46,296 nucleotides of DNA from an uncultured Collinsella sp. (GTDB lineage: Bacteria; Actinomycetota; Coriobacteriia; Coriobacteriales; Coriobacteriaceae): assembly GCA_958427145.1 (NCBI GenBank), contig CAUAAZ010000015.1:1-46296 (forward strand), in the 5' to 3' direction. Every line of letters starts with the position of its first letter. Positions within the stretch are counted from its first letter, which is position 1. The translations under genes and the position numbers were made by a program. Shown here in pieces: positions 7,853 through 16,952 of this stretch. Below the pieces are notes generated by a model, which was given only the letters and a program-made list of their open reading frames with translations, was not told where the DNA came from and searched no databases.

Positions 7853-8941
7853 ATGGCACATCGCTCCGTTATTCCGTTTGGCCCGCAACACCCGGTGCTG
7901 CCCGAGCCGCTTCATCTGGACCTGGTGATCGAGGACGACCGCGTCATCGAGGCAATTCCGCAGATCGGCTTTGTGCACCGCGGACTCGAGAAGCTCACCG
8001 AAAAGCGTGACATGCACCAGTTTGGCTACATCGCCGAGCGCATCTGCGGCATCTGCGCCGTGGGCCACAGCTACGGTTATGCCAGCGCCTGCGAGCGCAT
8101 GCTCGACATCGAGGTGCCCGGCCGCGTGCAGTATATCCGCACCATTCTGCACGAGCTCTCGCGTATTCACTCGCATTTGCTGTGGCTGGGCCTGCTCGCC
8201 GATGCCTTTGGCTTTGAGGCGCTGTTCTATCGGTCGTGGACCCTGCGCGAGCAGATTCTCAAGATCTTTGAGAGTACGTGCGGTAGTCGCGTGATTCTGT
8301 CGATCAACGAGATCGGCGGCCTTAAGCACGACATTGAGGACTCCGAGCTGGCGGGCATTGCCCAGACGCTCGACGCCATGCGACCCGACTACGAGGCCCT
8401 GGTGCATACCTTTTTGGACGACGACAGCTGCGGCGAGCGCCTGCATGGTGTGGGCGTGATCAGCAAGAAGGACGCGCTGGAGCTTTCGATGGTCGGTCCG
8501 TTCGGTCGCGCCTCGGGCGTGGATTACGACGTGCGCATGTTCGGCGACGGCGCCTATGCGGACCTGGCTGCATTTGAGCCGATTGTTGCCACCGATGGCG
8601 ATTGCTATGCCCGCTGCCAGGTGCGTTGTGCCGAGGTTACGCAGGCCATGGACATTATCAAGGAGCTTGTGGGCAAGATTCCGCATGACGGTATCGGCGG
8701 GCGTACCAAGCTTACGCCGGCCGACGGCGCGCGCGGCGAGGTTGTGATTGAGCAGCCGCGCGGCGAGGCGTACTACTATGTGCGCGGCAACGGCACCAAG
8801 AACCTGGACCGTTTCCGCGTGCGCACGCCGACATCGCAAAACCTGGCGGGTCTGACGCATGCGCTGCAGGGCGTGCTCATTGCCAACGTGCCCATGATTA
8901 TCTTGACCATCGACCCCTGCATTAGCTGCACGGAAAGGTAG
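7853..8941 (+). CDS. echE: Ech hydrogenase large subunit, [NiFe] active site (NuoD-like)
   Basis: This is the catalytic subunit of a group 4 [NiFe] hydrogenase, 362 residues. Both nickel-binding motifs are present: RICGICAVGH at 63-72 (C65, C68) and DPCISCTER at 354-362 (C356, C359). Intact cysteines separate it from true NuoD proteins, which lost them. The protein ends at the second motif with no extension, so the usual C-terminal endopeptidase maturation step should not be needed, as known for some Ech/CooH-type enzymes. No hyp maturation genes are in the window. A good AAAAAGGAGG precedes the start, 5 nt after echD. The gene is not a formate hydrogenlyase by context, because no formate dehydrogenase gene is nearby. 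Confidence 0.93.
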   Translation: MAHRSVIPFGPQHPVLPEPLHLDLVIEDDRVIEAIPQIGFVHRGLEKLTEKRDMHQFGYIAERICGICAVGHSYGYASACERMLDIEVPGRVQYIRTILHELSRIHSHLLWLGLLADAFGFEALFYRSWTLREQILKIFESTCGSRVILSINEIGGLKHDIEDSELAGIAQTLDAMRPDYEALVHTFLDDDSCGERLHGVGVISKKDALELSMVGPFGRASGVDYDVRMFGDGAYADLAAFEPIVATDGDCYARCQVRCAEVTQAMDIIKELVGKIPHDGIGGRTKLTPADGARGEVVIEQPRGEAYYYVRGNGTKNLDRFRVRTPTSQNLAGLTHALQGVLIANVPMIILTIDPCISCTER

Positions 8942-8948
8942 GCGCGGC

Positions 8949-9290
8949 ATGAGTTTGCTGACATTTGCCAAGACGGCCTTGGGCTCTATGGTCAAGCAGC
9001 CGGTAACGGTGTGCTATCCGCAGGAGAAGCTCGCGGCGCCCGAGCGTTTGCGCGGACATATCGTTAACGACATGGACGTGTGCATCTGCTGCGGGATGTG
9101 CGCGCGTCGTTGCCCGGCGGGCGCGCTCGCGGTCGATCGCAAGGGCGGTACCTGGTCGATCGATCCGTACGCCTGCGTGGTGTGCGGCGAGTGCATCGAG
9201 AGCTGCCCCAAACACTGCCTGACTATGGACACCGCCCGCACTCCAGTCGCAGCGGACAAGACTCCCACGGTAGAAGCCAAGCCGGAGTAG
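8949..9290 (+). CDS. echF: Ech hydrogenase 2[4Fe-4S] ferredoxin-like subunit (NuoI-like)
   Basis: A 113-residue protein with two complete C-x2-C-x2-C-x3-C motifs, CICCGMCARRC (near residue 42) and CVVCGECIESC (near 75), as in NuoI/EchF/HycF. It receives electrons from soluble ferredoxin and passes them to the small subunit. It begins 7 nt after echE and ends the operon. Gene order (A-B, C, D, E, F) matches ech operons exactly. Confidence 0.9.
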   Translation: MSLLTFAKTALGSMVKQPVTVCYPQEKLAAPERLRGHIVNDMDVCICCGMCARRCPAGALAVDRKGGTWSIDPYACVVCGECIESCPKHCLTMDTARTPVAADKTPTVEAKPE

Positions 9291-9302
9291 CGAGGAAATG
9301 AT

Positions 9303-9332
9303 GGCCGGTGGGGCAAAAATGCCCGCCGGTCC
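9303..9332 (+). terminator. Hairpin after the ech operon
   Basis: GGCCGGTGGGGC (9303-9314) and GCCCGCCGGTCC (9321-9332) pair with one bulge around an AAAAAT loop, 12 nt after echF. There is no downstream T-run, so termination efficiency is uncertain. Confidence 0.5.
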
Positions 9333-9364
9333 TCATTCGCATTCGTTTACCTGCAAAAATCCCG

Positions 9365-9444
9365 TGTCTCAACTTTGGTGAGACATTTGTCTCACGCTCA
9401 AAACCGAATCTGGAACGTGTGTCACCTGCTCAAATGGTGTCTCA
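9365..9444 (+). promoter_or_regulatory. Operator-like cluster of TGTCTCA motifs upstream of the adhesin
   Basis: TGTCTCA occurs at 9365-9371, 9388-9394 and 9438-9444, and its complement TGAGACA at 9379-9385. The middle pair forms a perfect 7-2-7 palindrome, TGAGACATTTGTCTCA (9379-9394). Four half-sites in 80 bp just before the adhesin gene suggest a regulator-binding region. The regulator is not identifiable. Confidence 0.5.
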
Positions 9445-9496
9445 TTCCGTAACTTTAGGCTGATGCAAGGTCTGAGCCCGCGAGAAGGGAGACGCG

Positions 9497-12400
9497 ATGG
9501 GTAAGTACACGAGGGGTCTCTTGGCGGTGATGCTGGCCGTAGTGTTGGTGTTGCCGGCTGCAGCATTTGCCATGCTGCCCGAGGCCAACGCCAGGTCCAG
9601 CACCGGAATGGACGGACCGGAAGCGACAAAGGTAGTCGACCACGACACCAGTAACCATTGGAAGTTCTGGGCGGGCGGCTATGACGGCAGTAAGGTCACG
9701 ACGCAAAACGTCGGCCGAATTTGGATGGATAAGACGGTCCAAGTAATCGATGACGGGAAATCGGACTTTTTGACCACGCTTTCGGCGATGTCTTCGACAT
9801 CCGATACAACGTCGCTGGTTTCCAAGCCGCTCGACATCGTGATGGTGCTCGATGCCTCTGGCTCAATGGATGATTCTATGGGTGGTGGAGATTCTACCAA
9901 GCGTATCGTTGCGCTCAAGAATGCTGCCAACCACTTTATCGACACCATTGCCGAGCAAAACAAGAACGTTAAGGACGCGAGCAAGCAGCACCAGGTTGCC
10001 ATCGTAAAGTTTGCGGGTAAGAAGAGCGATAAGGTCGGTAATGATACATACCGCTCCGACCGCAACACCTACAACTACTCGCAGACGATGCAGAAGTTGA
10101 CGGCGTGCTCGGGTGATGGCGCAATGAGCCTCAAGAACACGGTTAATTCAATCGAGCCTGCTGGCTCTACTCGTGCCGACTATGGCATGGACCTGGCCAA
10201 GGGCATCGCTGGTCGTGAAGACGCCCAGAAGATCGTTGTGTTCTTCACCGATGGCTCTCCTACGAGTTCTAATGGTTTTGAGGCCGAGGTTGCTAAGGAT
10301 GCCATCAATATCGCCAAGACCATAAAGAGTGGCGGGGCGACCATTTATACCATCGGTATCTTCAACGGTGCGAAGCCGGGCGACGATCCAACAAGCAGTC
10401 GCACGAGCAACGAGAATAAATTCATGCATGCCGTGTCGAGTAACTATCCGGATGCCACATCGTCCGTAAGCCATGGCTTTTTTGGAACTGAGGAGTGGAA
10501 TGTCAATTTCGGCAACCCCGTTGCCGGTGCTAGCTACTACAAGTCGGCGACCAACGCCGCCGAGCTTGATCAGGTCTTTAAGGACATCTCGAGTGCCATT
10601 ACGTCGGGCAAGGGTTTCCCGACCAAGGTCGAGGGCAACAATCCCAACGGTTCCGGCTACATCACATTCGAGGACGAGCTGGGCGCCTTTATGCAGGTCG
10701 ATAGCTTTACCGGTGCCGAGTACAACGGCAAGACCTATGGCGCCGCCACCAAGTCGACCGATGGCAATATCGATACCTATACGTTTGATGGCGAGCTCGC
10801 CCATCTCGTAATTACGGTTGATCGCGCGGACGAGAAAAACTCTCGGCGCGGCGACATCGTGACGGTCAAGATTCCCGCATCGCTCATTCCGCTGCGCCGC
10901 TTTACCGTTGACGAGTCGGCGGGCACGTTCGTGGTTGACTCCACGGATGCCATCTCGCCTATCCGCGTTGCTTATGCATCGAGTGTAAAGGCTATTGCAC
11001 GCAAAAACCTGTTTACTCCCAATAACGTACCGGGACTGCAGGATTACATCAATGAGCACAAGGACGCCGATTCCAATACCGTTAGCTTCTACGCCAACAA
11101 GTGGACCGGCGACGATGCGGGCGATACGGTCGCGAGTTTTGAGCCTGCTGCTACGAACAGCTACTACTACTTCCAAAAGCTAACGCCCGTCTATACGGAC
11201 GCAGCTTGCACCAAGCTAGCAACGGAAAAGCCTTCGGGCTCTAAGACCTATTGGTACAAAGATGAGTTTATGGCGCAGAACTCGTCGGGTGCGCCGTACG
11301 ATGATTCCGTTTCGATTCCGATTAAGGGAAGCGAGCTTGAAAGCTTTGAAGGCGCTTTAGTAAAGGATGGCGACCACTGGTCGATTAAGGCTGGTACTGC
11401 GCGCCTCGCCTTTATCAATCAGCTCCACACCACCAAGGAACGTGTGGGCGGAAACCCGACTGACACCGCACGCGACGTAATCAATCCCCAGTGGAACAAC
11501 ACGAAGGTTGTTTCCGGCGCGACGAAGGTCAATGTTTATCTGGGCAACAACGGCAAGATTAGCTTTACGCTCAATACCACGCCGACAACGTTGGCAACTG
11601 CCGACTTTGGCCTGACCAAGGTGCTCGAGGGTCGCGACTGGACGGATGAGGACAAGTTTGAGTTTGGCCTGACGTCTGAGAACAGTGCCCCGATGCCTGC
11701 GTCCAAGACTGCGACTGCGACCAAGGGCCATGCGGACATTAGCTTTGGCGAGATTGCCTATGACAAGCCGGGCACGTATGTCTACAAGGTTAGCGAGAAG
11801 TATGCCGGAACCACGGTCCATGGCATCGCCTACAGCAAGAACGTTGCAGAGTTCACCGTGACGGTGAAGCCCAACGCGAAGGGCGAGCTCGAGGCTTCCG
11901 TGAAGAAGACCTCGGGCGAGGCCGAGTTCAAGAACACCTATACCGCCAATCCCGCCGAGTCGAGCGTCACCGATCAGATTACAGTTACCAAGGTCCTGAC
12001 CGGGCGCGACCTTACGGCCGGCGAGTTCAGCTTTGAGCTGCGCGAGGTTAAGGGCGAGGATTCTGAGCTTATCGAGACCGTTGTGAACACTGTCGACGGT
12101 AAGGTGACGTTCAAGCCCATCAAGTACACCGAGATCGGCCAGCACACCTACACGCTGCACGAGGTTGAGGGCGACGCCGGTGGTATTGCCTACGACAACA
12201 CGGTCTACACCATCGTGACGACCATTGCCGACAACGGCAAGGGCCAGCTGGTGGCTACGCATGAGCTGGAGGGCGCCGAGGACGTTAAGAGCATCGAGTT
12301 CAAGAATGCTTACAATCTGACCCCCAAGAGCTTCAGCGTCACCGATAAGATCGCCGCGACCAAGTCCCTGACCGGTCGCGACCTCAAGGACGGCGAGTTC

Positions 12401-15400
12401 TCCTTCGAGCTCGTCGAGGGCGACAAGGTCGTCGCCACCGGCACAAATGCCGCCGACGGCAAGATCACGATGGGCGCCGTGAAGTACACCGCGGCCGGCG
12501 AACACACCTACACGCTGCGCGAGGCCAAGGGCGGAACCACCAGCAACGGCATCTCCTACGACGGCAAGACCTATACCATCGTGACCACCATCACCGACAA
12601 CGGTGACGGTACGCTCGGCGCTGCGCACAAGCTGCAGGGCGCAGAGACCGCCGAGTTTAAGAATACCTACAACCTGACGCCGTCTAGCTCCAGCGTCACC
12701 GACCAGATCGTCGCGACCAAGGTCCTGGACGGCCGTGACCTCAAGGACGGCGAGTTCTCCTTCGAGCTCGTCGAGGGCGAGGGCGAGGACGCCGAGGTCG
12801 TCGCCACCGGCAAGAACGACGCCGAGGGCAAGATCACGATGGGCGCCGTGAAGTACGACAAGGCCGGCAAGCACACCTACACGCTGCGCGAGGCCAACGG
12901 CGGAACCACCAGCAAGGGCATCACCTACAGTGACGCCGAGTACACCATCGAGACCACCATCACGGACAACGGCGACGGCACCCTCAAGGCCGAGCATGTC
13001 CTGAAGGACGCCAAGACCGCAACCTTCAAGAACACTTACAGCGTGACCCCGACCGATGCAGACCTCGACTTTGACCTGAGCAAGGCCATCGACGGTCGCG
13101 AGTGGACGGATGGGGACGAGTTCGGCTTTACCATTACCGCCCCCGATGGCGCTCCGCTACCCGATCCTGCAACCGTAACCGTGAGCAAGCACGATGCGAA
13201 GGACGGCATTGCCGCCATCAAGTTCGGCAAGATTCGCTACACGGCTGCCGGAACCTACAAGTACGAGATCCGCGAGAACGCGGGTAATACGGTCGGCATG
13301 ACGTATGACTCCCACGTCGCGACCGCCGAAGTAACCGTGACCGAGGACGGCGAGGGCAAGCTGACCGCCAATGTCACCAAGAAGGAAAACGGACGCTTTA
13401 CCAACACGTACCGCACTGAGCTTAACTACACCGCGGCCGGCGGTCTGTGGCTCAGCAAGTATCTGGACGGCCGCCCCATGACCGAGGGCCAGTTCACGTT
13501 TACCGTGACGCCTGCCGACGAGGCCTCGGCCAACGCGCTTGGCCTGCTGCCCGGAGCCAACAACTTCAAGTCCCCTGCGACGGCAGAGGCAACGGTCGGA
13601 CTGATCGACATTCTGGCTGGTCATGAGGTTAAATTTACGCAGGCTGACGCCGGCAAGACCTTCACGTACACCGTAGCCGAGAAGAATGACGGCAAGCCCG
13701 GTTACACCTACGACGACGCCGTGCGTACCGTGACGATCGCCGTCGCCGATGACGGTGCCGGTACGCTTACCGCCACGACGACCGTCTCCGGCGGTCCCGA
13801 GGGTACGCATACGACGGTCCACAAGAGCGGTGAGAACAAGGTCGAGAGTGCCCTGGTTCCGTTCCACAACAGCTACAGCGCTACGACCAATACGCCTGGT
13901 GGTACCGCTGCTCAGGTTGTCGCCACCAAGACCCTGACCGGTCGTCCGATGGCCGACGGCGAGTTCTGGTTCGGCATTGCCTATCAGGGCGAGCTTGTGG
14001 GTTACGAAAACCTCAAGCCCAATATCGGCGGGCATGTGAGCTTTGATGCGCTGCACTACGACACCGAGATGCTTGCCAATCTTGAGGCGGCTGGGCTTGC
14101 CCATCGTACCGACAAGGACGGTAAGCTCGCTTGGACCATTAACTACACGGCCTACGAAGATTTATTCGGGCTGCCGAATGGCGTTTCCGCTACAACGTGG
14201 AGCTTTGGCTTTAAGGTTATCGTTGTCGACAACGGTGACGGTACCCTGACGGCAACGGTCGACTACGGTGGCGTCGAGCCCTTGTTCGAAAACGTCTACG
14301 GCGCCGAGGCCGTGGATGCCGCACTCATCGGCACCAAGAAGCTCCAGGCAGCCGAGGGCCTGACCCCGGCTGACATCGCGGGCAAGTTCACCTTTACCGT
14401 GACCGCTGACGAGGCGGGTGCCCCGATGCCCGAGCGCACGACCGCAACCAACGACGCGGCCGGCAACGTGGACTTTGGCAAGATCCACTTTACGCTCGAG
14501 GACCTCAACCGCGCCCTGGGCGTGACGACCGATGCGGCCGACAAGGCCGAGGCAGACGAGGCCGACGAGGCAGAGGCTGAAGAGGCCGACACCGATGCCA
14601 ACGCCGACGAGCCCAGCGACGAGCCCGAGCCCGCAGCCCCCACCGCTCCGCGCTCGCACACCTTTACTTACACGGTGACCGAGTCCGGTAGTGCCCCTGG
14701 CGTGACCAATGACACCAACGCCACGCGCAAGGTTTCCTACACCGTGTCTGACGACGGTGCCGGGCATCTGAGCGTCAAGCGCGAAGGCGACGACGGTGCT
14801 GCCTTCACGTTTACCAACACCTACGGCGTGGCACCTACCGATTCGTCCGTGACCGATCAGGTCAAGACAGTCAAGCGCCTGACCGGACGCGACCTTGCAG
14901 CCGGCGAGTTCACGTTTGAGCTGCTCGAGGACGACGTGGTTGTCGCTAACGGCACCAACGACGCTAACGGCACCGTGACGCTGAGCCCGATTCGCTACGA
15001 GGCACCCGGCACGCACACGTACACGCTGCGCGAGGCTTGCCCCAACGCGCTCGGCCTGTACAAGGGCGTCACCTATGACGGCACGACCTACACCGTCGTG
15101 ACCACCGTCTCCGACAATGGTGACGGCACGCTGGCCGCGACGCACAAGCTCGAGGGAGCTACCGAGTCGGCTGGCTTTACCAACAAGTATCACGCCATGC
15201 CTACGCAGGTTTCCATCGGCGCTATCAAGGTGCTCGAGGGACGCGAACTCAAGAAGGACGAGTTTAGCTTTAAGCTCGTTGGCGAGGACGTCGAGTCCAC
15301 CGTCACCAACGACGCTGACGGCAAGATCAACTTCGACAAGCTCGAGTACGACGAGCCCGGTACGTACGTCTACACCATCAGCGAGGTCAAGGGTGACGAG

Positions 15401-15724
15401 GCCGGTATGACCTACGACAAGTCCGTCTTTACCGCGACCGTCAACGTGGTCGACGACGGCGAGGGCAACCTCAGGGCGAACGTTGCCTTTACCAAGGGCG
15501 ACAAGAGCGTCGAGGGTATCGTGTTCAACAACACGTACAAGAAGCCCGAGACGCCCGTGCCGACGCCCGACCCCGGCACGCCCAAGACCGTGACGAACAT
15601 CGTCAAGACGGTCAAGGGTTTCCTGCCCACCACGGGTGACCAGCAGGCCGCCGCACTGCTCATGGCATTTGTCATCGCCATGGCCGGCGTCGGAGCCCTG
15701 GTCTGGGGTATCCGTAAGCGCTAG
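9497..15724 (+). CDS. Giant LPXTG-anchored adhesin with vWA domain and ten Spy0128-like pilin domains
   Basis: A 2,075-residue surface protein. Residues 1-32 are a signal peptide (KYTRGLLAVML..., Ala-rich cleavage region). A von Willebrand A domain spans ~110-375 with the MIDAS motif D119-A-S121-G-S123 and a later FFTDGSP. Residues ~385-700 are an unassigned adhesin-like region. From ~703 to 2020 come ten tandem domains of the Spy0128/FctA isopeptide-linked type, marked by K-x-L-x-GR, GEFSFEL, HTYTLRE and FKNTY; domain 8 carries an acidic Glu/Ala/Asp insert. The C-terminus has LPTTG at 2043-2047, a hydrophobic helix and RKR, the sortase sorting signal. Lys/Asn pairs in the repeats suggest intramolecular isopeptide bonds (family knowledge). 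AAGGGAG precedes the start. No sortase gene is adjacent, so a housekeeping sortase must act. The likely role is host or partner-cell adhesion. Confidence 0.9.
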   Translation: MGKYTRGLLAVMLAVVLVLPAAAFAMLPEANARSSTGMDGPEATKVVDHDTSNHWKFWAGGYDGSKVTTQNVGRIWMDKTVQVIDDGKSDFLTTLSAMSSTSDTTSLVSKPLDIVMVLDASGSMDDSMGGGDSTKRIVALKNAANHFIDTIAEQNKNVKDASKQHQVAIVKFAGKKSDKVGNDTYRSDRNTYNYSQTMQKLTACSGDGAMSLKNTVNSIEPAGSTRADYGMDLAKGIAGREDAQKIVVFFTDGSPTSSNGFEAEVAKDAINIAKTIKSGGATIYTIGIFNGAKPGDDPTSSRTSNENKFMHAVSSNYPDATSSVSHGFFGTEEWNVNFGNPVAGASYYKSATNAAELDQVFKDISSAITSGKGFPTKVEGNNPNGSGYITFEDELGAFMQVDSFTGAEYNGKTYGAATKSTDGNIDTYTFDGELAHLVITVDRADEKNSRRGDIVTVKIPASLIPLRRFTVDESAGTFVVDSTDAISPIRVAYASSVKAIARKNLFTPNNVPGLQDYINEHKDADSNTVSFYANKWTGDDAGDTVASFEPAATNSYYYFQKLTPVYTDAACTKLATEKPSGSKTYWYKDEFMAQNSSGAPYDDSVSIPIKGSELESFEGALVKDGDHWSIKAGTARLAFINQLHTTKERVGGNPTDTARDVINPQWNNTKVVSGATKVNVYLGNNGKISFTLNTTPTTLATADFGLTKVLEGRDWTDEDKFEFGLTSENSAPMPASKTATATKGHADISFGEIAYDKPGTYVYKVSEKYAGTTVHGIAYSKNVAEFTVTVKPNAKGELEASVKKTSGEAEFKNTYTANPAESSVTDQITVTKVLTGRDLTAGEFSFELREVKGEDSELIETVVNTVDGKVTFKPIKYTEIGQHTYTLHEVEGDAGGIAYDNTVYTIVTTIADNGKGQLVATHELEGAEDVKSIEFKNAYNLTPKSFSVTDKIAATKSLTGRDLKDGEFSFELVEGDKVVATGTNAADGKITMGAVKYTAAGEHTYTLREAKGGTTSNGISYDGKTYTIVTTITDNGDGTLGAAHKLQGAETAEFKNTYNLTPSSSSVTDQIVATKVLDGRDLKDGEFSFELVEGEGEDAEVVATGKNDAEGKITMGAVKYDKAGKHTYTLREANGGTTSKGITYSDAEYTIETTITDNGDGTLKAEHVLKDAKTATFKNTYSVTPTDADLDFDLSKAIDGREWTDGDEFGFTITAPDGAPLPDPATVTVSKHDAKDGIAAIKFGKIRYTAAGTYKYEIRENAGNTVGMTYDSHVATAEVTVTEDGEGKLTANVTKKENGRFTNTYRTELNYTAAGGLWLSKYLDGRPMTEGQFTFTVTPADEASANALGLLPGANNFKSPATAEATVGLIDILAGHEVKFTQADAGKTFTYTVAEKNDGKPGYTYDDAVRTVTIAVADDGAGTLTATTTVSGGPEGTHTTVHKSGENKVESALVPFHNSYSATTNTPGGTAAQVVATKTLTGRPMADGEFWFGIAYQGELVGYENLKPNIGGHVSFDALHYDTEMLANLEAAGLAHRTDKDGKLAWTINYTAYEDLFGLPNGVSATTWSFGFKVIVVDNGDGTLTATVDYGGVEPLFENVYGAEAVDAALIGTKKLQAAEGLTPADIAGKFTFTVTADEAGAPMPERTTATNDAAGNVDFGKIHFTLEDLNRALGVTTDAADKAEADEADEAEAEEADTDANADEPSDEPEPAAPTAPRSHTFTYTVTESGSAPGVTNDTNATRKVSYTVSDDGAGHLSVKREGDDGAAFTFTNTYGVAPTDSSVTDQVKTVKRLTGRDLAAGEFTFELLEDDVVVANGTNDANGTVTLSPIRYEAPGTHTYTLREACPNALGLYKGVTYDGTTYTVVTTVSDNGDGTLAATHKLEGATESAGFTNKYHAMPTQVSIGAIKVLEGRELKKDEFSFKLVGEDVESTVTNDADGKINFDKLEYDEPGTYVYTISEVKGDEAGMTYDKSVFTATVNVVDDGEGNLRANVAFTKGDKSVEGIVFNNTYKKPETPVPTPDPGTPKTVTNIVKTVKGFLPTTGDQQAAALLMAFVIAMAGVGALVWGIRKR
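12361..13043 (+). repeat. Near-identical tandem repeats inside the adhesin gene (domains 3 and 4)
   Basis: Domains 3 (from 12361) and 4 (from about 12718) are highly alike at DNA level. A stretch of 44 nt is identical between 12380-12423 and 12737-12780, an offset of 357 bp. Other blocks, such as the GKITMGAVKY coding region, also repeat. Domain number could therefore change by recombination. Confidence 0.75.
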
Positions 15725-15796
15725 GCATGCTGGTGGCGCCCGGGGTCAAAAGGCCCTGGGCGGCCGGCGGGGAGCCAGAACATAGCCCCACCCCCA

Positions 15797-15837
15797 GCCG
15801 CCACGGAGGCATCTCCCTCCTCCGTGGCGGCATTTTT
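15797..15837 (+). terminator. Rho-independent terminator of the adhesin gene
   Basis: A perfect 13-bp stem, GCCGCCACGGAGG (15797-15809) with CCTCCGTGGCGGC (15819-15831), followed by ATTTTTG, about 75 nt past the stop codon. It is a clear intrinsic terminator. Confidence 0.9.
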
Positions 15838-15860
15838 GTGCGTGGGGGAGGAGGGTGCGC

Positions 15861-16015
15861 CACGAAACCGGCCCATCTACTACGTTTAGCCCCTTACCCC
15901 CAACCATGCCAAAAACGCGAAAACAAAACCGCAGGTAGAACGCTTGCGGTTTTGTTCAAAACGGGGGTATGGTCGGGGGTATCGAGCCAAACGTAGTAGA
16001 TGGGCCGATTTCGTG
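15861..16015. repeat. Long palindromic element A (~155 nt)
   Basis: The outer 27-nt arms at 15861-15887 and 15989-16015 pair with one mismatch (CCGGCCCATCTACTACG opposite CGTAGTAGATGGGCCGA). Inside, CCCCCAACCATGCC is opposed by a degenerate GGTATGGTCGGGGG. An inner 12-bp stem is formed by AACAAAACCGCA and TGCGGTTTTGTT. The whole 155 nt can fold into one rod-like hairpin. It contains the AAAACCGCAGGTAGA core also found in element B. No convincing ORF is present. Confidence 0.8.
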
Positions 16016-16109
16016 GCGAGCGCTACCAATTGATCCCTCGGGAACGGGGAAACGGATCATTTTTGGCTCCGTGGGGCTCGCGGAGGCGCCCGCGCGGGAC
16101 CGCTCGAAC

Positions 16110-16261
16110 AAAACTATGCCGGTTTACGGGGTTGAGTCGCGAACCCCCAACCATGCTGACATTCGTGAAAATAAAACCGCAGGTAGACGAGTTGTCATTT
16201 TGCGGAAAACGAGAGCATGGACGGGGTTTCCGGGTTTAGCCCCGTAATCCGGCATAGTTTT
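16110..16261. repeat. Long palindromic element B (~152 nt), related to element A
   Basis: The outer arms AAAACTATGCCGGTTTACG (from 16110) and CGTAATCCGGCATAGTTTT (to 16261) pair with one mismatch. Inner arms around ACCATGCT and AGCATGGA also pair. It shares the internal AACCCCCAACCATGC-like and AAAACCGCAGGTAGA blocks with element A, but its outer arms differ. Together the two elements fill most of the gap 15838-16322, where I see no gene. Confidence 0.75.
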
Positions 16262-16322
16262 GAAATAGCATTAAATCGGTGGCAGCAATTTTGCCATGCC
16301 GAAGTGGTTGGCCGTTGGTTGA

Positions 16323-16952
16323 TTACCCTCGCAGGTAGGCGATGGCGATTTGGGTGCGGTTGCGCAGGCCCATTTTGGCCAAGATTGAGCTGATGTGGTT
16401 TCGCACGGTGCCTTCGCCCATGTAGGCGGTGGCCGCGATCTCCTTGTTGTCGAGTCCGCGGGCGATGAGCTCGGCGACTTCGAATTCGCGGTCGGTCAGG
16501 CCGGCAAAGGCCGCGGGCCGGTGGGGCGTGCCTGCTTTGTCACCCATTCCGTCAAAGTCAACATCCTCGATTGCCTTGCCCTCAAGCACGCGTTTGCCGT
16601 CCATGACCTGCGCCAGTGCTGGCGGAATGGCGGCGACATCGGTCTTGATCAGATAGCCACGGGCGCCCAGTTTGAGCGCCGACACAATGTACTCGTCATC
16701 CGAAAACGTGGTCAGGAACACCACGCGTGCTGTGGGGTCGCGCTCGAGGATTTCGCGTGCCGCCGAAAGGCCGTCGCGTCCAGGCATCTGGATATCGAGT
16801 AGCGCGATGTCGGGCGCGTGCTCGGTGTAGAGTGCGACCGCGTCGTTGCCGTCGGCGCCGGTGCCCACCACCTCGATCTGCGGCTGGGCGCCCAGGATTA
16901 TCTTGAGCGAATCGACTACCAAGCGGTCGTCGTCGACAACAATGAGCCTCAT
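16323..16952 (-). CDS. NarL/LuxR-family response regulator
   Basis: A 209-residue response regulator. The receiver domain (1-120) has acidic pocket residues D7-D8-D9, phospho-acceptor D53 (LLDIQMPG), the T of LTTFSDD and K of YLIKTD. A GerE/LuxR helix-turn-helix occupies ~145-209 (LTDREFEVAELIARGLDNKEIA, GTVRNHISSILAKMGLRNRTQ). Its ATG overlaps the last bases of the kinase gene by four (ATGA), so the two are translationally coupled. It probably regulates the divergent ABC exporter; this is inferred from location only. Confidence 0.92.
   Translation of the reverse strand: MRLIVVDDDRLVVDSLKIILGAQPQIEVVGTGADGNDAVALYTEHAPDIALLDIQMPGRDGLSAAREILERDPTARVVFLTTFSDDEYIVSALKLGARGYLIKTDVAAIPPALAQVMDGKRVLEGKAIEDVDFDGMGDKAGTPHRPAAFAGLTDREFEVAELIARGLDNKEIAATAYMGEGTVRNHISSILAKMGLRNRTQIAIAYLRG

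Noticed and set aside
3622..9290. Formate hydrogenlyase or NADH dehydrogenase (complex I) operon
   Set aside because: No formate dehydrogenase or NADH-binding subunit is present, and both nickel motifs are intact in EchE, so Ech-type hydrogenase fits best.
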